Shown here one piece after another: positions 37,851 through 38,842 of a stretch of 38,842 nucleotides of DNA. The stretch is taken from the IMG/VR virus record IMGVR_UViG_3300048837_000745, positions 1-38,842 of that record. One strand, written 5' to 3'. Both the position numbers and the translations under genes were made by a program. The notes beneath the pieces are model-generated. The model did no database searches. It worked only from the letters and a program-made list of their open reading frames with translations, and was not told the origin of the DNA. This stretch comes from a virus. The stretch's first letter is position 1, and every line of letters starts with the position of its first letter.

Positions 37851-38219
37851 ATGAAGAAAATGTTGACACAGGAAATCGTAAGGCACGGAGAGAATACTTT
37901 CGTGCCAGTCGAGCAACTGCCGGACAACGCCACTCTTGTGGAAGAGTCTGAGCAAAGCATCGTCGGGCACAGCGAAACAGGACATCATCACGTAATGCAC
38001 GCACCGCACCCTGCGGTTGTTTCAGGAGCGCTCAAAAATATTCGGCGCTACGAGGCCGAGGGGGTGACTTACGTCGAGGTGCCTGACGGTGCGGTGCTTA
38101 GACATCTAAAACAGATTGAGCCGCATGAGCCAATCGAGTTTAGGGCAGGGCTCTACAAGCGCATTGACCACAAAGCGTATGATTACGCGCAGAAGGTCAT
38201 GCGACGCACATTAGACTAA
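37851..38219 (+). CDS. Conserved phage protein with HSETGHHHVM motif
   Basis: 122 residues from ATG 37851, which follows AAGGAGAAGATGT; an in-frame ATG 30 bases upstream lies in the previous gene. The layout VEQLPDNATLV, HSETGHHHVMHAP, VTYVEVPDGAVLRH and EFRAGLYKRIDHKAYD is that of a small beta-rich phage family often found near Ala-repeat immunity-type genes. The histidines could bind metal. Function unknown. Confidence 0.7.
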   Translation: MKKMLTQEIVRHGENTFVPVEQLPDNATLVEESEQSIVGHSETGHHHVMHAPHPAVVSGALKNIRRYEAEGVTYVEVPDGAVLRHLKQIEPHEPIEFRAGLYKRIDHKAYDYAQKVMRRTLD

Positions 38220-38227
38220 GGGGCGTT

Positions 38228-38842
38228 ATGGTAAAAAGAATTGACGCACTCACCGCAAAGCAAAAAGCAATGCTGCCCAAGTGGCGGGATAAGTGGATTG
38301 AAATCGGGCTACGCACCGGGGAAGCAGACTGGGAAACCTTTGAACAGGCAATGCCAGTCTGTTATCAAAAAGCAGGACTGGCCTACCCCAAAAGCATCGT
38401 GCGCGTCCAGTCTCCGCTCGTTGGGGCGCTTGCAGCAAGCATTGCAAGGTCAGCGCTGAAGAGGCGGCAAAGCGTCGCAGTTGGCGTCGCAGTTCGCGAC
38501 GCAGTTGACGACGCAGTTGACGGCGCAGTTGGCGGCGCAGTTGGCGGCGCAGTTGACGACGCAGTTGACGACGCAGTTGACGGCGCAGTTGGCGGCGCAG
38601 TTGGCGGCGCAGTTGGCGACGCAGTTGACGACGCAGTTCGCGACGCAGTTGACGACGCAGTTCGCGACGCAGTTGGCGTCGCAGTTCGCGGCGCAGTTGG
38701 CGTCGCAGTTGGCGGCGCAGTTGGCGGCGCAGTTGGCGACGCAGTTGACGACGCAGTTGGCGGCGCAGTTGGCGTCGCAGTTCGCGACGCAGTTGACGAC
38801 GCAGTTCGCGACGCAGTTGGCGGCGCAGTTGGCGACGCAGTT
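38228..38842 (+). CDS. N-terminal part of the repeat-DUF6745 protein (continues at base 1)
   Basis: Start ATG 38228 with AAGGGG upstream. The first 80 residues are a globular helical domain (DALTAKQKAMLPKWRDKWIE, GEADWETFEQAMPVCYQKAG, SPLVGALAASIARSALKRR). From 38477 the four-residue A-V-x-x repeat begins and runs to the end of the window. Collapsing the 127-base overlap keeps the frame and gives 501 residues in total. DUF6745 is the C-terminal domain (see 1-1018). Confidence 0.85.
   Translation, partial: MVKRIDALTAKQKAMLPKWRDKWIEIGLRTGEADWETFEQAMPVCYQKAGLAYPKSIVRVQSPLVGALAASIARSALKRRQSVAVGVAVRDAVDDAVDGAVGGAVGGAVDDAVDDAVDGAVGGAVGGAVGDAVDDAVRDAVDDAVRDAVGVAVRGAVGVAVGGAVGGAVGDAVDDAVGGAVGVAVRDAVDDAVRDAVGGAVGDAV
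38477..38842 (+). repeat. 12-bp tandem repeat array, right part
   Basis: About 30 units, the last ten or so identical to the start of the window. The early part is less regular (DAVDG, RGAVGV variants) than the left part, where the 96-bp duplication lies, suggesting the array grows toward the DUF6745 side. Confidence 0.95.

Overview
This window is the complete genome of a tailed bacteriophage, most likely a short-tailed (podovirus-type) virus, assembled as a circle and cut at an arbitrary point. The last 127 bases repeat the first 127 exactly. Removing one copy gives about 38,715 bp and joins the gene starting at 38228 in frame with the reading frame ending at 1018, as one 501-residue protein. 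The host cannot be named. It is a bacterium that uses Shine-Dalgarno initiation (AAGGAG-type sites precede most genes), and the phage carries a lipoprotein with a lipobox.

The genome has two opposed coding arms. The leftward arm (29391 down to 3308) is the late region: small genes including a zinc-ribbon protein, two virion or fibre proteins (one very glycine-rich), a probable host-exit module (phospholipase A2-like protein, secreted metzincin metalloprotease, DUF5675 protein, two small membrane proteins), terminase subunits, portal, scaffold, major capsid protein with its own terminator, small head proteins, a head-tail adaptor, a 1028-residue tail nozzle-like protein, and several large internal virion or ejection candidates. 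The rightward arm (about 31612 through the circular junction to 3311) is early or accessory: leader peptide, lipoprotein, membrane and HTH proteins, two PD-(D/E)XK nucleases flanking an ECF-type sigma factor, a ribbon-helix-helix repressor, then many very small accessory genes. These include a cluster of low-complexity repeat proteins (Gly-Ser/Asp/Tyr, Ala-rich, and Ala-Val-Gly/Asp fused to DUF6745). The arms converge at 3308-3311 with overlapping stop codons.

Between the arms lies about 1 kb without convincing genes (29392-30396). It holds a strong rightward terminator, a dense set of long-range complementary segments at about 29605-29980 that looks like a structured RNA or an unusual control region, and one member of a three-copy promoter family. 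That family (TTG...17 or 16 bp...TATACA, with a palindrome over the -10) also precedes the lipoprotein operon and the ribbon-helix-helix gene, where transcription should begin at or near the start codon. This suggests a small regulon under that repressor.

I see no DNA polymerase, primase, replicative helicase, integrase, tRNA or CRISPR array. Replication must rely on the host or on unrecognised genes.
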